DNA of 40,500 nucleotides from an uncultured delta proteobacterium (GCA_903892415.1 CAITIQ010000342.1:1-40500); one strand, 5' to 3'. Positions 8,084 through 16,567 are shown, numbered from the stretch's first letter. The notes: generated by a model from the letters alone, not told the origin. Numbers and translations are program-made.

Positions 8084-9073
8084 ATGACCGCAGCAGCTTC
8101 TTGTCGATTCCCCCGTGCAACCCCGCAGCAGACCTCGCTCGCGGGCATCATCGCTATGCTGACGCTCGCCTTGCCGAGCTCGGGCTGCCATCTCGCGCTC
8201 GAGGCGATCGAGCGCGGTAACCAGGAACGGCGCGACGATCATGCGCGTGTCGCGCTGGAGAAGGCGTGCACGGAGAAGGACATACCGACGCTGCAAAAGG
8301 TGTACTCGTCGCGCAACGAAGACCACGTGTTTTCACAACGCTGCGTGGCGGAAATCAAGGTTGAGGCGCTGCTCGCGACCAGCTGCGAGCTGTTCTCTGC
8401 GACGTTCGACCCGCTCGACCACACGGAGAGCAAGAAGCCCGACAAGAACGTCTCGCTCGATGCTTACGCGGACGCGACCGAGCGAGACCAGCGCGCCAAG
8501 CAGCTTGCCGAGAAAGCCCTCGAGTGCAAGACCACCCACTTTCTCCTGGCATCCTATCGCGTGCCCTCGCAGTCCGTGGATTGGCCGAAGATCATCGACG
8601 CACTCGACCAAGAGCGCCTCTACGGGATGTTCCGGGACGATCTGAAGGGGCGCAGCGGAGTGGTTTCTTCCGGGCAGGCGCAACAGGCTATCTCTTGGCT
8701 CGTGCGCAAGCAGGACAAGGCTCGCTGCGGGGATCTCGAGGCCGCCACACGCGATTCGAAGAAACCGCACCCTTGGCGCGGCGTCCTGCTCCCGTTCTTC
8801 GTCGACAAGAAGTGTGCTGCGGAGACCAAGCAGGTCGCGACCGAGCTGCTGGCGAGCAGCTGGGCCGAAGACCGCATGGACGCCTGTCGCGCGCTCCAAG
8901 GCCTCGGCGACAAGTCTCAACTCGCGAAGATGAAACGCCTGGCTGAGACCGACCCCGCGCGGTCGCTCGAACGCCAGGGTTCCGGATTCTGGGAGTATGC
9001 GTTCGTCACGCATCCTGTTCGCGAGGCCTGCCAAGGTGCGATCAACCAGCTCGAGCTCCGCGATAGCCCTTGA
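8084..9073 (+). CDS. Lipoprotein of unknown function (329 aa)
   Basis: ATG at 8084 with AGGAG at 8070-8074, about 9 bases upstream; the frame is open earlier but there overlaps the divergent sigma gene. The N-terminus has a hydrophobic segment (LAGIIAMLTLALP) ending SSGC (Cys35), a lipoprotein signal. The mature part is helical and Cys-containing (KACTEKD, QRCVAEIK, ATSCELFS, LECKTTHF, ARCGDLEA, KKCAAETK, MDACRALQ, EACQGAIN), with regular spacing that suggests TPR- or HEAT-like repeats stapled by disulfides. No enzyme motif is seen. It may share a divergent promoter region with the sigma/kinase operon (only 23 bp between starts). Confidence 0.85.
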   Translation: MTAAASCRFPRATPQQTSLAGIIAMLTLALPSSGCHLALEAIERGNQERRDDHARVALEKACTEKDIPTLQKVYSSRNEDHVFSQRCVAEIKVEALLATSCELFSATFDPLDHTESKKPDKNVSLDAYADATERDQRAKQLAEKALECKTTHFLLASYRVPSQSVDWPKIIDALDQERLYGMFRDDLKGRSGVVSSGQAQQAISWLVRKQDKARCGDLEAATRDSKKPHPWRGVLLPFFVDKKCAAETKQVATELLASSWAEDRMDACRALQGLGDKSQLAKMKRLAETDPARSLERQGSGFWEYAFVTHPVREACQGAINQLELRDSP

Positions 9074-9213
9074 GGTCTGGTCGACCGACGCTGATGGCTA
9101 CGCCGCCGAGCTCGCTGCAGCGGCGGGGAAGTTCGGAACCCAAGCGCAGGCCGTGTCGCGCCGGCAGCGCGGAGCTGAGGAACAGCCGCGAGGGAGCTGC
9201 TACGGTAGAGGCC

Positions 9214-9843
9214 ATGCGGATCGTTTGGAAAGGCTTGCTCAGCGTGTGCCTCGTTGCGTGCGGAGGCGCCGAGGTAGCGCCGGACGCTCCTGCCGAGGTC
9301 ACGTTACCGAGCGCGAGCGCGCCCATCGTGGCAGAGGCGACGACGAGGCCGTCGGAGCCTGTACGTCCAGCGCTGGTCGAGACGTCGGCGCCCACCGCGG
9401 TTTTTCCCGCTCCGCGGGAGCCCGCGGGCTCTCCGGCGCGCCTGGGGGATGCCTGCGCTGGTACCGGTCATCCGTCACAGCCAACCTGTGGCGGGCAAGG
9501 TCGGGTATCGGCAACGTGGCAGACGACCGAGCTGGCCTCCTCATCGAACTCGCTGCCCTGTACCCTCAAACCAATTGAGCCATCGCCGACGTCCAGCTCG
9601 GACATCGGCCGCCAGATCGAGAGTATGGGTGGCGGCTCGCTCTGCGTCGCAGAGGACGAACTCATCGTCTACGCCCCTTGCTTCATGTGCCGCATGCCCA
9701 CTGGCGATCTCGTGCGCGCGCGGCTCTCCGAGCTCACGGCGCCGCAACACAAGGCCATCGCACAACTACTCGGGCTGAACCCACCGCCGCTCTCCGCAGC
9801 TGCCTGGCGAGCGGTGGCGAAGTCTGCGCGCCCAACCCGATAA
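9214..9843 (+). CDS. Lipoprotein with CxxC motif
   Basis: ATG at 9214 starts MRIVWKGLLSVCLVACGG, a short signal with Cys16 as lipid site; the residues before it in the same frame look non-coding. The next 90 residues are Pro/Ala/Ser/Thr-rich. A small Cys-containing domain follows, with GDACAG, PTCGGQG, LPCTLKP, SLCVAEDEL and PCFMCRMPTG. The last pair (CFMC) may bind a metal or form a redox disulfide, but the family is not recognised. The last part (VRARLSELTAPQHKAIAQLLGL) is helical. 209 aa. It is 140 bp downstream of the previous lipoprotein gene. Confidence 0.78.
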   Translation: MRIVWKGLLSVCLVACGGAEVAPDAPAEVTLPSASAPIVAEATTRPSEPVRPALVETSAPTAVFPAPREPAGSPARLGDACAGTGHPSQPTCGGQGRVSATWQTTELASSSNSLPCTLKPIEPSPTSSSDIGRQIESMGGGSLCVAEDELIVYAPCFMCRMPTGDLVRARLSELTAPQHKAIAQLLGLNPPPLSAAAWRAVAKSARPTR

Positions 9844-9914
9844 CGGGAGCCTAGCTCACGAAGTGGCGTAAGCACTCTTGCAGTGACTCTGAGCGCGGGA
9901 GCTTGTGCAGCGGT

Positions 9915-10931
9915 TCACGAGGCCGGCGTGCGCCGCGCCCGCTCGACAAAGAAGCGTACGTCCTCGTTCATGGCCACGGGCTCCAAGATGGAGCCGGGAT
10001 GGGCGCGGGCCCACACGCGAAATACCTCATCGGCGAAGGCCTGCCCGACCCCGGGCACGTCCTGGAAGTCGAGCACGATTTCGCGAAAGCGCTCCAGCCC
10101 ATGGAGCAAGCGCTTGGCTTCGGAGCGAGACAGGAAGTCGCGGCCCAGGCCGAACAGCTTCACCACGGTGCGGGTGCGTACGAAGGCAAAGTCTTCAGTA
10201 TACGCGTCGAAGATCTGCCGCAGCGTTTGGCGCGGCGGGCGGTCGAGCACGGCGTGCACGAGGGTACCAGCGCGCGCCGGCTCGGCCAGCAAAGCCACGT
10301 CATCGAGTGGGGCGTCGACGATCAGCACGTGGCCGTTGGCGTGAAGCTCGAAGCGGCGCGCGACGCGTGACGAGAAGAAGATCCCTTCGCCGGAGTGGCG
10401 CTCGGGCATGCTGGTCACCTTTCCCTTGGTGAGTTCGGCAGCGGCCTCGACGTGGCTCTCGAGGCCTCGCAGCGCCCGCACGCGCTCGAACGCCCCAACG
10501 CCATCGTCCGAAATCGTCAGCTCGACTGAGTGCTCGTGCACGAGTACACGCACCTCGATGGTGGTGCCCCCCGAGTGGTCGATTGCATTGTTGAGCATCT
10601 CGCCTGCGACGTAGGAGAAGGAGGCTGCCGTGTCACGGTCGAGCTCTTGCAACGCCTCGATCCTTCGCTCCAGGTCGCTCACGATGCGGTCCTCTGCGGA
10701 CGTCGCCACCGGGTAGCTGAAAGATCGGTTCTCGGGCGTGTTCGTTGGCACGTAGCGTGCGCCTCGCCCGCTCCCGCTCGGGGCTAATCTTCCGGCCGCT
10801 ACTTCGCGGCGAAGCTGCGTGTGGGCGGTCTGGCGAGAGACGCCCAACGCTTCTGCCAGCTCCCCCGAGGACACGCTGCCGTGCTCTGCCAGCAGACCAA
10901 TCAGGTTGCGCGCCTTGACCTTTTTGGACAT
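9915..10931 (-). CDS. wHTH - HATPase - STAS-like (DUF4325) regulator
   Basis: 338 aa, three modules in one chain. Residues 1-60: winged helix (SVSSGELAEALGVSRQTAHTQLRREVAAGRL), a DeoR/MarR-like DNA reader. Residues 85-235: GHKL/HATPase fold with N-box GEMLNNAIDHS (110-120), G1 box DDGVGAF (142-148) and G2 box HSGEGIFFSSRVA (179-191), the serine-kinase-anti-sigma type. Residues 250-335: DUF4325 STAS-like domain (LFGLGRDFLSRSEAKRLL, VLDFQDVPGVGQAFADEVFR). Such fusions put a DNA-binding head on an RsbW/SpoIIAB-like kinase and its SpoIIAA-like partner, but their targets are not known. It lies 55 bp downstream of the ATP-grasp gene on the same strand. Confidence 0.88.
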   Translation of the reverse strand: MSKKVKARNLIGLLAEHGSVSSGELAEALGVSRQTAHTQLRREVAAGRLAPSGSGRGARYVPTNTPENRSFSYPVATSAEDRIVSDLERRIEALQELDRDTAASFSYVAGEMLNNAIDHSGGTTIEVRVLVHEHSVELTISDDGVGAFERVRALRGLESHVEAAAELTKGKVTSMPERHSGEGIFFSSRVARRFELHANGHVLIVDAPLDDVALLAEPARAGTLVHAVLDRPPRQTLRQIFDAYTEDFAFVRTRTVVKLFGLGRDFLSRSEAKRLLHGLERFREIVLDFQDVPGVGQAFADEVFRVWARAHPGSILEPVAMNEDVRFFVERARRTPAS

Positions 10932-10991
10932 GTCAAGAAACGTAAAGTGCGCTGGCTTAAAACGTCAAGGAGCGTTCGCTAAATCGTCAAG
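10932..10991 (-). promoter_or_regulatory. Three direct GTCAAG repeats in front of the HTH-HATPase gene
   Basis: GTCAAG occurs at 10932-10937, 10964-10969 and 10986-10991 in the + sequence (CTTGAC on the gene's own strand). The middle copy could serve as a -35 box (TTGACG) with a weak -10 candidate (TTTACG or TTACGT) 16-17 bases on. The spacing of 32 and 22 bases is near whole helical turns. This may be an autoregulatory operator of the winged-helix protein; the evidence is weak. Confidence 0.3.
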
Positions 10992-11874
10992 CGTGAGCTG
11001 CTCCAGCGCAAAGCCCAGCCCACAGCGCCGCGCGCGATGCGCGCGCGGCGGCCGCGAACTGCCCATCCCCCAACTCGATCACGGTCCAACGCCCATCGCG
11101 GAGCTGCCCGACGTCGATCGCCAAAAAAGGTGTCGGCAGGCGGCTGGCCGCGCGCTCAGCGAGAGAAAGCACAGCTTGTTCCTCGTCCGGAGACAGGTGC
11201 ATCAGCTCGTCCTCACCATGCCAGTAGTAGCCGTGCGCGATGCTTCGACCATGGAGCACGAACACGCGAAACTCACGGCCGAACGGCACGCCGTGGTCCG
11301 AGCGTCTGACGTGCGCGAGCTCCACCAATTCGCGCAAGATGGCATGGCCGCGAGAACGTAGTCCGTGCTCGAGAATGGCGCCGACCCTGTCTCGCAGTTC
11401 GTCCTTGTCGTTGGCGACACAGGCGGACCAGCCCCGGGCCTTCAGCGATTGCATCGTGCCTTTGACGAACATCGGAAAGCCGACGTCCAGCGCAGCGGCC
11501 TCGCATTCCTCCACCGAGGCGACCCATCGGCTCTTGGGCGTCAGATCGGCGATCAGCGGATAGTAGCGATGGAACTCCATCGATAGGAGGTGCGAGTCCG
11601 GGTCGTTGAGCAGCTGAAGGCCCTTCGCCGCCAGCGCGTCGTAGACGGAGCGATAGAGGGCAGGCTCAGGGATGTAGCCAATCCACACCGCGGGCTCCGG
11701 CGGGTCGTGCACAGCGAGGTGCGCCAGCGCGTCTTCGGCTCCGAAGATCGCTGCGGTGGCTCCCGAGAACGTCTGCACCTCGAGGCCAGCCGCCTTCGCT
11801 GCAGCGACCGTATCCGCTGTGTCCTGGCCCGCTGCAGTCTCCAGCGAGCCGCCGTCTTCGAGAAGCACGAGCAT
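10987..11874 (-). CDS. ATP-grasp enzyme, R2K-like clade
   Basis: The start is placed at the ATG at 11874 (MLVLLEDGG); the frame is open to 12006 but the extra residues are Arg/Ala-rich noise that would overlap the next gene. The 295-aa product has a small N-terminal Rossmann-like part, then the ATP-grasp core: a lysine strand FPMFVKGTMQSLKA, a hinge RELVELAHVRRSD with PFGREFRVFVLHG, and the metal-binding end FLAIDVGQLRDGRWTVIELGDGQFA. R2K ATP-grasp enzymes are predicted peptide or amino-acid ligases, often in conflict or modification clusters; the substrate here is unknown. The HTH-HATPase-STAS gene follows on the same strand and may control it. Confidence 0.83.
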   Translation of the reverse strand: MLVLLEDGGSLETAAGQDTADTVAAAKAAGLEVQTFSGATAAIFGAEDALAHLAVHDPPEPAVWIGYIPEPALYRSVYDALAAKGLQLLNDPDSHLLSMEFHRYYPLIADLTPKSRWVASVEECEAAALDVGFPMFVKGTMQSLKARGWSACVANDKDELRDRVGAILEHGLRSRGHAILRELVELAHVRRSDHGVPFGREFRVFVLHGRSIAHGYYWHGEDELMHLSPDEEQAVLSLAERAASRLPTPFLAIDVGQLRDGRWTVIELGDGQFAAAARASRAALWAGLCAGAAHA

Positions 11875-12005
11875 CGGCCGGGAGACTCTAGCGTGTCGTC
11901 GCAGGCGCGTCCGGCTACTTCGTTTTCGGTGCGACGCGATCGAAGGGCGAGCGCGCGCGTGGCTTGCGCGAGCCTCCGCCGCTCCGATAGCCTCAAGCCC
12001 ACCCA

Positions 12006-12704
12006 TTGGAGCTCTTCAGCTACCACCTGATCCAAGCGCCGCTCTTCAGTGTCGCGGCGCGCCTCTTGAGCTCGGCGGCGCTTCGCCGCGTCGAGGGCCT
12101 GCGTCACGCGGAGTGTCTGTTCCCCATGCGAATGGGCCATAGCGTAATGCTCCCCGGTCGCTTCCACGTAACGACGCTGGTGCTCTTCGCTTGGTGGGAG
12201 AACGAGGCGCACCTCGATCGCTTCCTCGCGTCCCCGCCGTACCGGATCTTCGAGCGTGACCATTGGCACGTACGACTGCGCTTCTACCGGCGCTGGGGCA
12301 CGTATCGAGGGCTCGACGAAGCGAAGCTGTACACCGAGCTCGCCGATCCCGAGGGGCCGGTGGTGGGCGTGACCTTCGCGCGGCTGAAGCTGAGCGAGAC
12401 CTTCCGCTTCGCGCGCTGGGGCAAGCCGGTCGAAGCGCAAGTGCGCGACCACCCCGGCGTGACTCGCGCCACGGTCGCCTTTCGCCCGTTCAACACCTTC
12501 TCCACGTTCAGCATGTGGCGCAGTGAAGCGGACATGCTCGGCATGGTCCGAGGCCGAGCGGCCGCAACCGACGGCACCGGTCATCGCGACGCCATGGTGG
12601 AGCGCGCTCGCAGGGACTTCCACTACGAGTTCACGACGATGCGGCTGGTGCCCCTCTCCGAGCACGGTCAGTGGCCCGAGCCGATGCGCCTCTTGCCGCG
12701 ATAG
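12006..12704 (+). CDS. CrtA-like (spheroidene monooxygenase family) protein
   Basis: TTG start at 12006, the first possible start after an in-frame TAG at 11988; the family begins with the same short strand (LFSYHLIQAP). 232 aa, two related alpha/beta halves: VTTLVLFAWWENEAHLDRFLASPPY with FYRRWGTYRG, then TFSMWRSEADMLGMV and RRDFHYEFTTMRLVPLSEHGQW. These match CrtA-like proteins, a ferredoxin-like dimeric alpha/beta-barrel group that in phototrophs hydroxylates carotenoids with heme. No carotenoid genes are nearby, so the substrate cannot be inferred. It is divergent from the ATP-grasp gene. Confidence 0.78.
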   Translation: MELFSYHLIQAPLFSVAARLLSSAALRRVEGLRHAECLFPMRMGHSVMLPGRFHVTTLVLFAWWENEAHLDRFLASPPYRIFERDHWHVRLRFYRRWGTYRGLDEAKLYTELADPEGPVVGVTFARLKLSETFRFARWGKPVEAQVRDHPGVTRATVAFRPFNTFSTFSMWRSEADMLGMVRGRAAATDGTGHRDAMVERARRDFHYEFTTMRLVPLSEHGQWPEPMRLLPR

Positions 12705-12730
12705 CCGCCGCCCTTCGGCCTGAGGCGTCG

Positions 12731-13573
12731 TCAGGTCGCCGAGCTCGGACCGGACGGCCTAGCGGGGTGCGCGAGCGCTACCGCGAGGAGAAAAGTCGGC
12801 GCGATGACGATGGCGTTGAGCACGCCGTGCACCGAGACGATCGCGCGGATCCCGAGTACGTCGTCCAGCACGCGGATCGCGAGCTCGTTGCCCCACGCGA
12901 GCACCATCGTGAACACCAGGCCCACGAGGCTCAAAGCGCCGAGGGCGAACGCCGCGCGATCCCGACCCCACACGCTCCGGAGGAACGCGAGCTGCGAGAG
13001 CGGGAGCGCTACCGAAATCCCGACCACGCCGATCTTCTTGAGCGCGTGCAGTTGGTCGATCCCCAGCGCGATCAAGAGGAACGACGCGAAGCAAATGAAC
13101 AGGGCAGGGAGGTAGGGCGTGCTCTCGAGATCCTCCCGGTCCACGAGGATGGCGAGCGCGCCCATCACGATCCAGCCGAGCACATTGCCGTGGAGAGCCG
13201 CGTAGAAGCTAAAGTTCATCCCGTAACCGAGGAGATGGAGGTCGTTCGAGCCCGCGACGAGCCACACCGCTGCGACGTTGCTGAAGAGAAACGGGACGCA
13301 CGCCGCCAGCATCCGTGGGGAGCCAAGCGACGCGACGCGCGAGCGAAGAAAGAGCGCGAAGCTCCCCGCGCAGAAGAGGAGCCAGGCCACGCACAGGAGC
13401 GGCACCGGCAAGAAAAGCCCAGTGGCGGCGCAAGCGAATGCGACGAGGTGGGCCGCTACGCGAAGCGGTGAGAGCCCCAAGAAGTGGCGATGCGTACCCA
13501 GCGGGCCCAGGGCCATGCTGAAGAGCAAGAGGACGCGCAGTAGATCGAGCTCAGACATCTCGGCGGTGAGCAT
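12731..13573 (-). CDS. Polytopic membrane protein, YndJ-like
   Basis: ATG at 13573 (MLTAEMSELDLL) is used; a GTG at 13597 and an ATG at 13558 are alternatives. About 280 aa with eight or more hydrophobic helices and almost no soluble part. His residues in the membrane stretch (LGTHRHFLG, ALHGNVLGW, SVHGVLNAI) and the overall layout recall YndJ-family proteins, in which conserved His/Gly motifs sit between helices. The transported or bound ligand is unknown. It follows the TMEM14-fusion gene on the same strand by 63 bp. The family call is tentative; membrane location is secure. Confidence 0.72.
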   Translation of the reverse strand: MLTAEMSELDLLRVLLLFSMALGPLGTHRHFLGLSPLRVAAHLVAFACAATGLFLPVPLLCVAWLLFCAGSFALFLRSRVASLGSPRMLAACVPFLFSNVAAVWLVAGSNDLHLLGYGMNFSFYAALHGNVLGWIVMGALAILVDREDLESTPYLPALFICFASFLLIALGIDQLHALKKIGVVGISVALPLSQLAFLRSVWGRDRAAFALGALSLVGLVFTMVLAWGNELAIRVLDDVLGIRAIVSVHGVLNAIVIAPTFLLAVALAHPARPSGPSSAT

Positions 13574-13636
13574 GCCAGCTATCTCAGATCCGTGCACTCG
13601 CTCCGTGGTCGATGTTTGCCTCGGCGACGCGGGAAC

Positions 13637-14452
13637 CTACTCTCCGCGCGGCCGGTTTTTCCGGTACGGCCGAAGGAGTGTCTGAAGGCTGCGGGCCGCG
13701 TCGTCATCGAAGTCATGTCGTGACTCTCCCCCGGGACCGAGGAGTTTGACCTCATGGCAGCCGAAGCAGATGAGGACGGTGAAGCGGTCCGAGCCCAGCG
13801 CCCACTCGAAGGCCCAGTCGGGGTGGAAGCCGCCACACTTCTTCTCGTGCAGGAAACGCTCGTAGTTCCGCGCGTCGCCAAGAACGGCGCGTACCGCGGC
13901 CAGGTCCTCAGCCTTAAGTTCCACTGCGCCCGGGTAGAACGGGTACCCGAGCAGCTCCTTTACGGGCTTGGCGCGCTCCTGAGCGTAAAGCTTTCTCTCG
14001 AAGTGCTCGTGCGGTAAACCTTCGAACGCGGAGGCGCTATCGGCGCTCTTCAGTGCGCCAGTGAAATCGATGACGCTTCGCTCGTCGAGATCGACCGTCT
14101 TCCCCGCGCCGGCGAAATCGCTGCTGCTTCTGTCGACAAAGAAACCAGTCGAGACGATGAGCAGGCTCACAAGGCTTAGCCCAACCATCATTCCGGCCGG
14201 CATCAGCTTGCGGGTCTTCCGATAGGAGGGAAGGAAACGACCAGCGAGGACGAGGGAAGTCAGCGCGCCAAGAATCAAGCCCACAAGCGAGTTCGAGGTG
14301 CCCACGAGCCACGCCGAAATGAGCAGGAGCGCACCAGCAATGCTGCCCGCAATCAGGGAGGCTTTGCTGGCCGCCTTGGCGAACCCGACAATGCCGCCAG
14401 CAAGGGTCAAGGCAGCGAACAGGCAGAGATACGATTGAATGGCGGTGAGCAC
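13637..14452 (-). CDS. TMEM14-family membrane domain fused to a Cys-containing soluble domain
   Basis: GTG start at 14452. Residues 1-110 hold four membrane helices with hallmarks of the TMEM14 family: GGIVGFAKAASKASLIAGSIAG early and GRFLPSYRKTRKLMPAGMM before the last helix. Residues 130-271 are soluble and end in CGGFHPDWAFEW...VLICFGCHEVKLLGP...LLRPYRKNRP. I have seen this C-terminal signature as a separate small protein in other bacteria, but have no function for it. CGGFH and CFGCHE look like a possible metal or heme site, though CFGCH alone is not proof of cytochrome c since the protein lacks a clear export signal for that part. The fusion is the odd feature. Confidence 0.8.
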   Translation of the reverse strand: MLTAIQSYLCLFAALTLAGGIVGFAKAASKASLIAGSIAGALLLISAWLVGTSNSLVGLILGALTSLVLAGRFLPSYRKTRKLMPAGMMVGLSLVSLLIVSTGFFVDRSSSDFAGAGKTVDLDERSVIDFTGALKSADSASAFEGLPHEHFERKLYAQERAKPVKELLGYPFYPGAVELKAEDLAAVRAVLGDARNYERFLHEKKCGGFHPDWAFEWALGSDRFTVLICFGCHEVKLLGPGGESRHDFDDDAARSLQTLLRPYRKNRPRGE

Positions 14453-14514
14453 GTTACTGGAGGTACTCGAGTCTTGGGCGCGCGGGCGGAAAGATGATTG
14501 GCTATGCTCGCGGC

Positions 14515-15507
14515 ATGAGCAAAGCCGCTATCGACGCATTCTGGGCCTGGTGGCCCTCAGTGAAGGCGCAGCTCGACCGGAGCATCTCGAGCCGAGAGGG
14601 CTTCGATTCGGCGCTGGTCGAGCAGATCAACGAGCGGGTGGCGGCGATCAGCCCCGACCTCGATTGGGAGCTGGGCAAGGGCTTGGAGAGCGCTCACCAT
14701 TTTTGTTTGAGCGCGAAGGGCGACCCGGTCGGTCGCGTGACGGCCCAGCGCTGGCTCGCGAGCGCGCCCGAGCGCGATGAAACCTGGGAGTACCACGCAG
14801 CCCGGCAAGCCGGGGCTCCGGGCATGCGACTCGAGATCGCCGGTCACGAGGTCAGGCTCGAGGACTTCGTGTTCACGTTGGAGGAAGACGAGGGCCGCGA
14901 GCTGCTCGACGTCGTCGCTCATCACCCATCGTTCCTCGAGATCGACGACGAGAATCTTCGCCACCGCATCACCTTCATCGCGCTCGACCAGGCGCTTGGC
15001 GAGGACGGCGTCGAGCGCTGGATCGGCGCCATCGACGTCAGCCGCGACCCGATCGATGACGGGGTTTCATTGCAAGGCCTGCGCGACGCGGTGGTCGAGC
15101 TCGCCGAACACGCGACGCACGAACGCTGGGCGGTCTTGCGCGCCGGCAGCGACGATCGTCCTATCTACGTGAGCGCGAACCTCGCGGCCAAGCGCATCAA
15201 CAACCTCGAGCGTGACGTCCACCTCGTCGTCCGCTTTCCCCTCGCGAACCCAACCGAACAAGGCCTCACCACCGACGCCGAGGCCAGCACGCTCAACGAT
15301 CTCGAAGACGAACTGAGCGAGCGCCTCGGCGAGCACGCGCTGTACCTCGGTCGCAAGACCAGCGAAGGACGACGTGAACTCCACTTCCGCGTCCAAGAGG
15401 GCGGTCCGGCCGCCTCGCTGGTCGAGTCGTGGATCACTTCGCACCCGAGCTACCCGTTCGCCTTCGACATGAAGCTCGACCCGCGCTGGGAGCGCCGCGC
15501 CTGGTGA
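14515..15507 (+). CDS. Protein with C-terminal DUF695 domain
   Basis: ATG at 14515 (MSKAAIDAFW) is preferred over ATG 14494. 330 aa, soluble, acidic. The N-terminal 110 residues (FWAWWPSVKAQL, EQINERVAAISPDLDWELG) resemble a cytoplasmic domain often found before DUF695. The C-terminal 110 residues carry VVRFPLANPTEQGLTTDAEASTL as two blocks, ALYLGRKTSEGRRELHF, WITSHPSYPF and the ending DPRWE, the DUF695 pattern. No catalytic residues are known for this family. It is divergent from the TMEM14-fusion gene and convergent with the lipoprotein gene at 15574. Confidence 0.8.
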   Translation: MSKAAIDAFWAWWPSVKAQLDRSISSREGFDSALVEQINERVAAISPDLDWELGKGLESAHHFCLSAKGDPVGRVTAQRWLASAPERDETWEYHAARQAGAPGMRLEIAGHEVRLEDFVFTLEEDEGRELLDVVAHHPSFLEIDDENLRHRITFIALDQALGEDGVERWIGAIDVSRDPIDDGVSLQGLRDAVVELAEHATHERWAVLRAGSDDRPIYVSANLAAKRINNLERDVHLVVRFPLANPTEQGLTTDAEASTLNDLEDELSERLGEHALYLGRKTSEGRRELHFRVQEGGPAASLVESWITSHPSYPFAFDMKLDPRWERRAW

Positions 15508-15573
15508 GCGCAGGGAGGGCGGCACTAGCGCCGCGTTAGCGTCCACCATTGGGTGCGCCGCTCTCGGCGGGCG

Positions 15574-16452
15574 TCATCGGCAAACGAAGGGCTCGCCCCA
15601 ATCCGTTGCGCACTCCGTGCCGCCTGCGCAGTCGCTCGCGGTCTTGCATTCCTTGTAACAAGTGTTGAACGGGCCCATGCGCGTGCCTCGCAAGCAGGAG
15701 GGCATGCGGCCGGGTTCGCCGCGTGAGCACTCGATGATGGCTTGGCAGTCGCCTTTGAACGAGCGCTCGCAATCACCGTTGTAAATCTCACCGCAGCTCG
15801 GCTTCCCTACTGCAGCTGCGTCGAGCGGTGAGGCCGCTCCTTCGAACACTCCGAGCAGCAACGGACGTGGTGCGCCCTTGGGCCAGGAGAGGGTGAGTTT
15901 GTGGCTCTTGTCGGTCCACGAGAAGACGAACTCTGCAGCGATGCCCTCGAGATAAGGCAGCACCAAGCTGGTGGCGCCGGCTCCGGTGAAAACGAACGCT
16001 TCCCCGCTGCGTACGCCCTTGAGCGTCTTGATCGTCGTCGGGGTACCGCCGCTATCGTTCTTGCCGCGACAGGCGATCCGCAACCACTCGCGAACCACCT
16101 TGGTTTCACAGCCGAGCGCGCCGGAGCCGCGCACACCCACCTCTTTGGTGGCGTCCCATTCGGCTGTTGTCGGCACCGGCGAGCGCCCGGGGACGCTGAC
16201 CGGCGGAGCGATTGCGCTCACCGTCGCCGGGGCTTCGGCGCTGGGCGTCGGCAACGGTTGGTTCGCCGAAGCCGAGGGCGCAGCGGTCGACTTGGCGCTG
16301 GCGCTAGCCTTCGCCTTCTCGCGTTTGCCCTTTGTGTCAGAAGCTTCATCATCGGCGCTCTCGTCGCCCCGGGACTTCCCAGCGTCTTTGGAGCTGCAAG
16401 CCCCGGCGAGGCAACCAAGCGTGAGAGCGGTCAGCAGAAGAGCGCGCGGCAT
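15574..16452 (-). CDS. Lipoprotein with Cys-rich C-terminus
   Basis: ATG at 16452 starts MPRALLLTALTLGCLAGACSSK, a lipoprotein signal with Cys19; the open frame above it crosses a palindrome and is not coding. 292 aa. A long Lys/Ala/Ser/Pro linker follows, then a strand-rich middle (GCETKVVREWLRIACRGKN, AFVFTGAGATSLVLP, AAEFVFSWTDKSHKLTLSW), and a C-terminal module with CGEIYNGDCERSF, GDCQAIIECSRGEPG, SCLRG, TCYKECKTASDC and TECATDWGEPFVC. The spacing suggests several disulfides, as in small knot-like surface modules of myxobacteria. Function unknown. It is divergent from the small lipoprotein at 16568. Confidence 0.83.
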   Translation of the reverse strand: MPRALLLTALTLGCLAGACSSKDAGKSRGDESADDEASDTKGKREKAKASASAKSTAAPSASANQPLPTPSAEAPATVSAIAPPVSVPGRSPVPTTAEWDATKEVGVRGSGALGCETKVVREWLRIACRGKNDSGGTPTTIKTLKGVRSGEAFVFTGAGATSLVLPYLEGIAAEFVFSWTDKSHKLTLSWPKGAPRPLLLGVFEGAASPLDAAAVGKPSCGEIYNGDCERSFKGDCQAIIECSRGEPGRMPSCLRGTRMGPFNTCYKECKTASDCAGGTECATDWGEPFVCR

Positions 16453-16476
16453 GGCGCGCAGGCTATCCCCAATTCT

Positions 16477-16519
16477 GAAGGTCGGTGCGAATCGTAGCGC
16501 TCGATTCGCACCGACCTTC
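16477..16519. repeat. Perfect 18-bp inverted repeat with 7-base spacer
   Basis: 16477-16494 and 16502-16519 are exact reverse complements, separated by tagcgct at 16495-16501, whose last six bases are themselves a palindrome. It sits between the divergent starts at 16452 and 16568, so it is not at a gene end where a terminator is expected. It could be an operator, a cruciform, or one copy of a dispersed palindromic repeat (REP-like). A copy elsewhere in the window was not seen. Confidence 0.85.
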
Positions 16520-16567
16520 CAAGCTCGTGCCCTAAGGGTTGCCGGACTTTGTCCGTTAGTGTCTTTG

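Noticed and set aside
11875..12006. Upstream extension of the ATP-grasp gene
   Set aside because: Arg/Ala-rich residues without family match, and it would reach the divergent start at 12006; ATG 11874 fits the strand that opens the fold.
14092..14500. Possible cytochrome c in the TMEM14-fusion protein (CFGCH)
   Set aside because: CxxCH is present, but no export signal for that domain is apparent and the surrounding sequence does not follow cytochrome c; kept only as a possible metal site.
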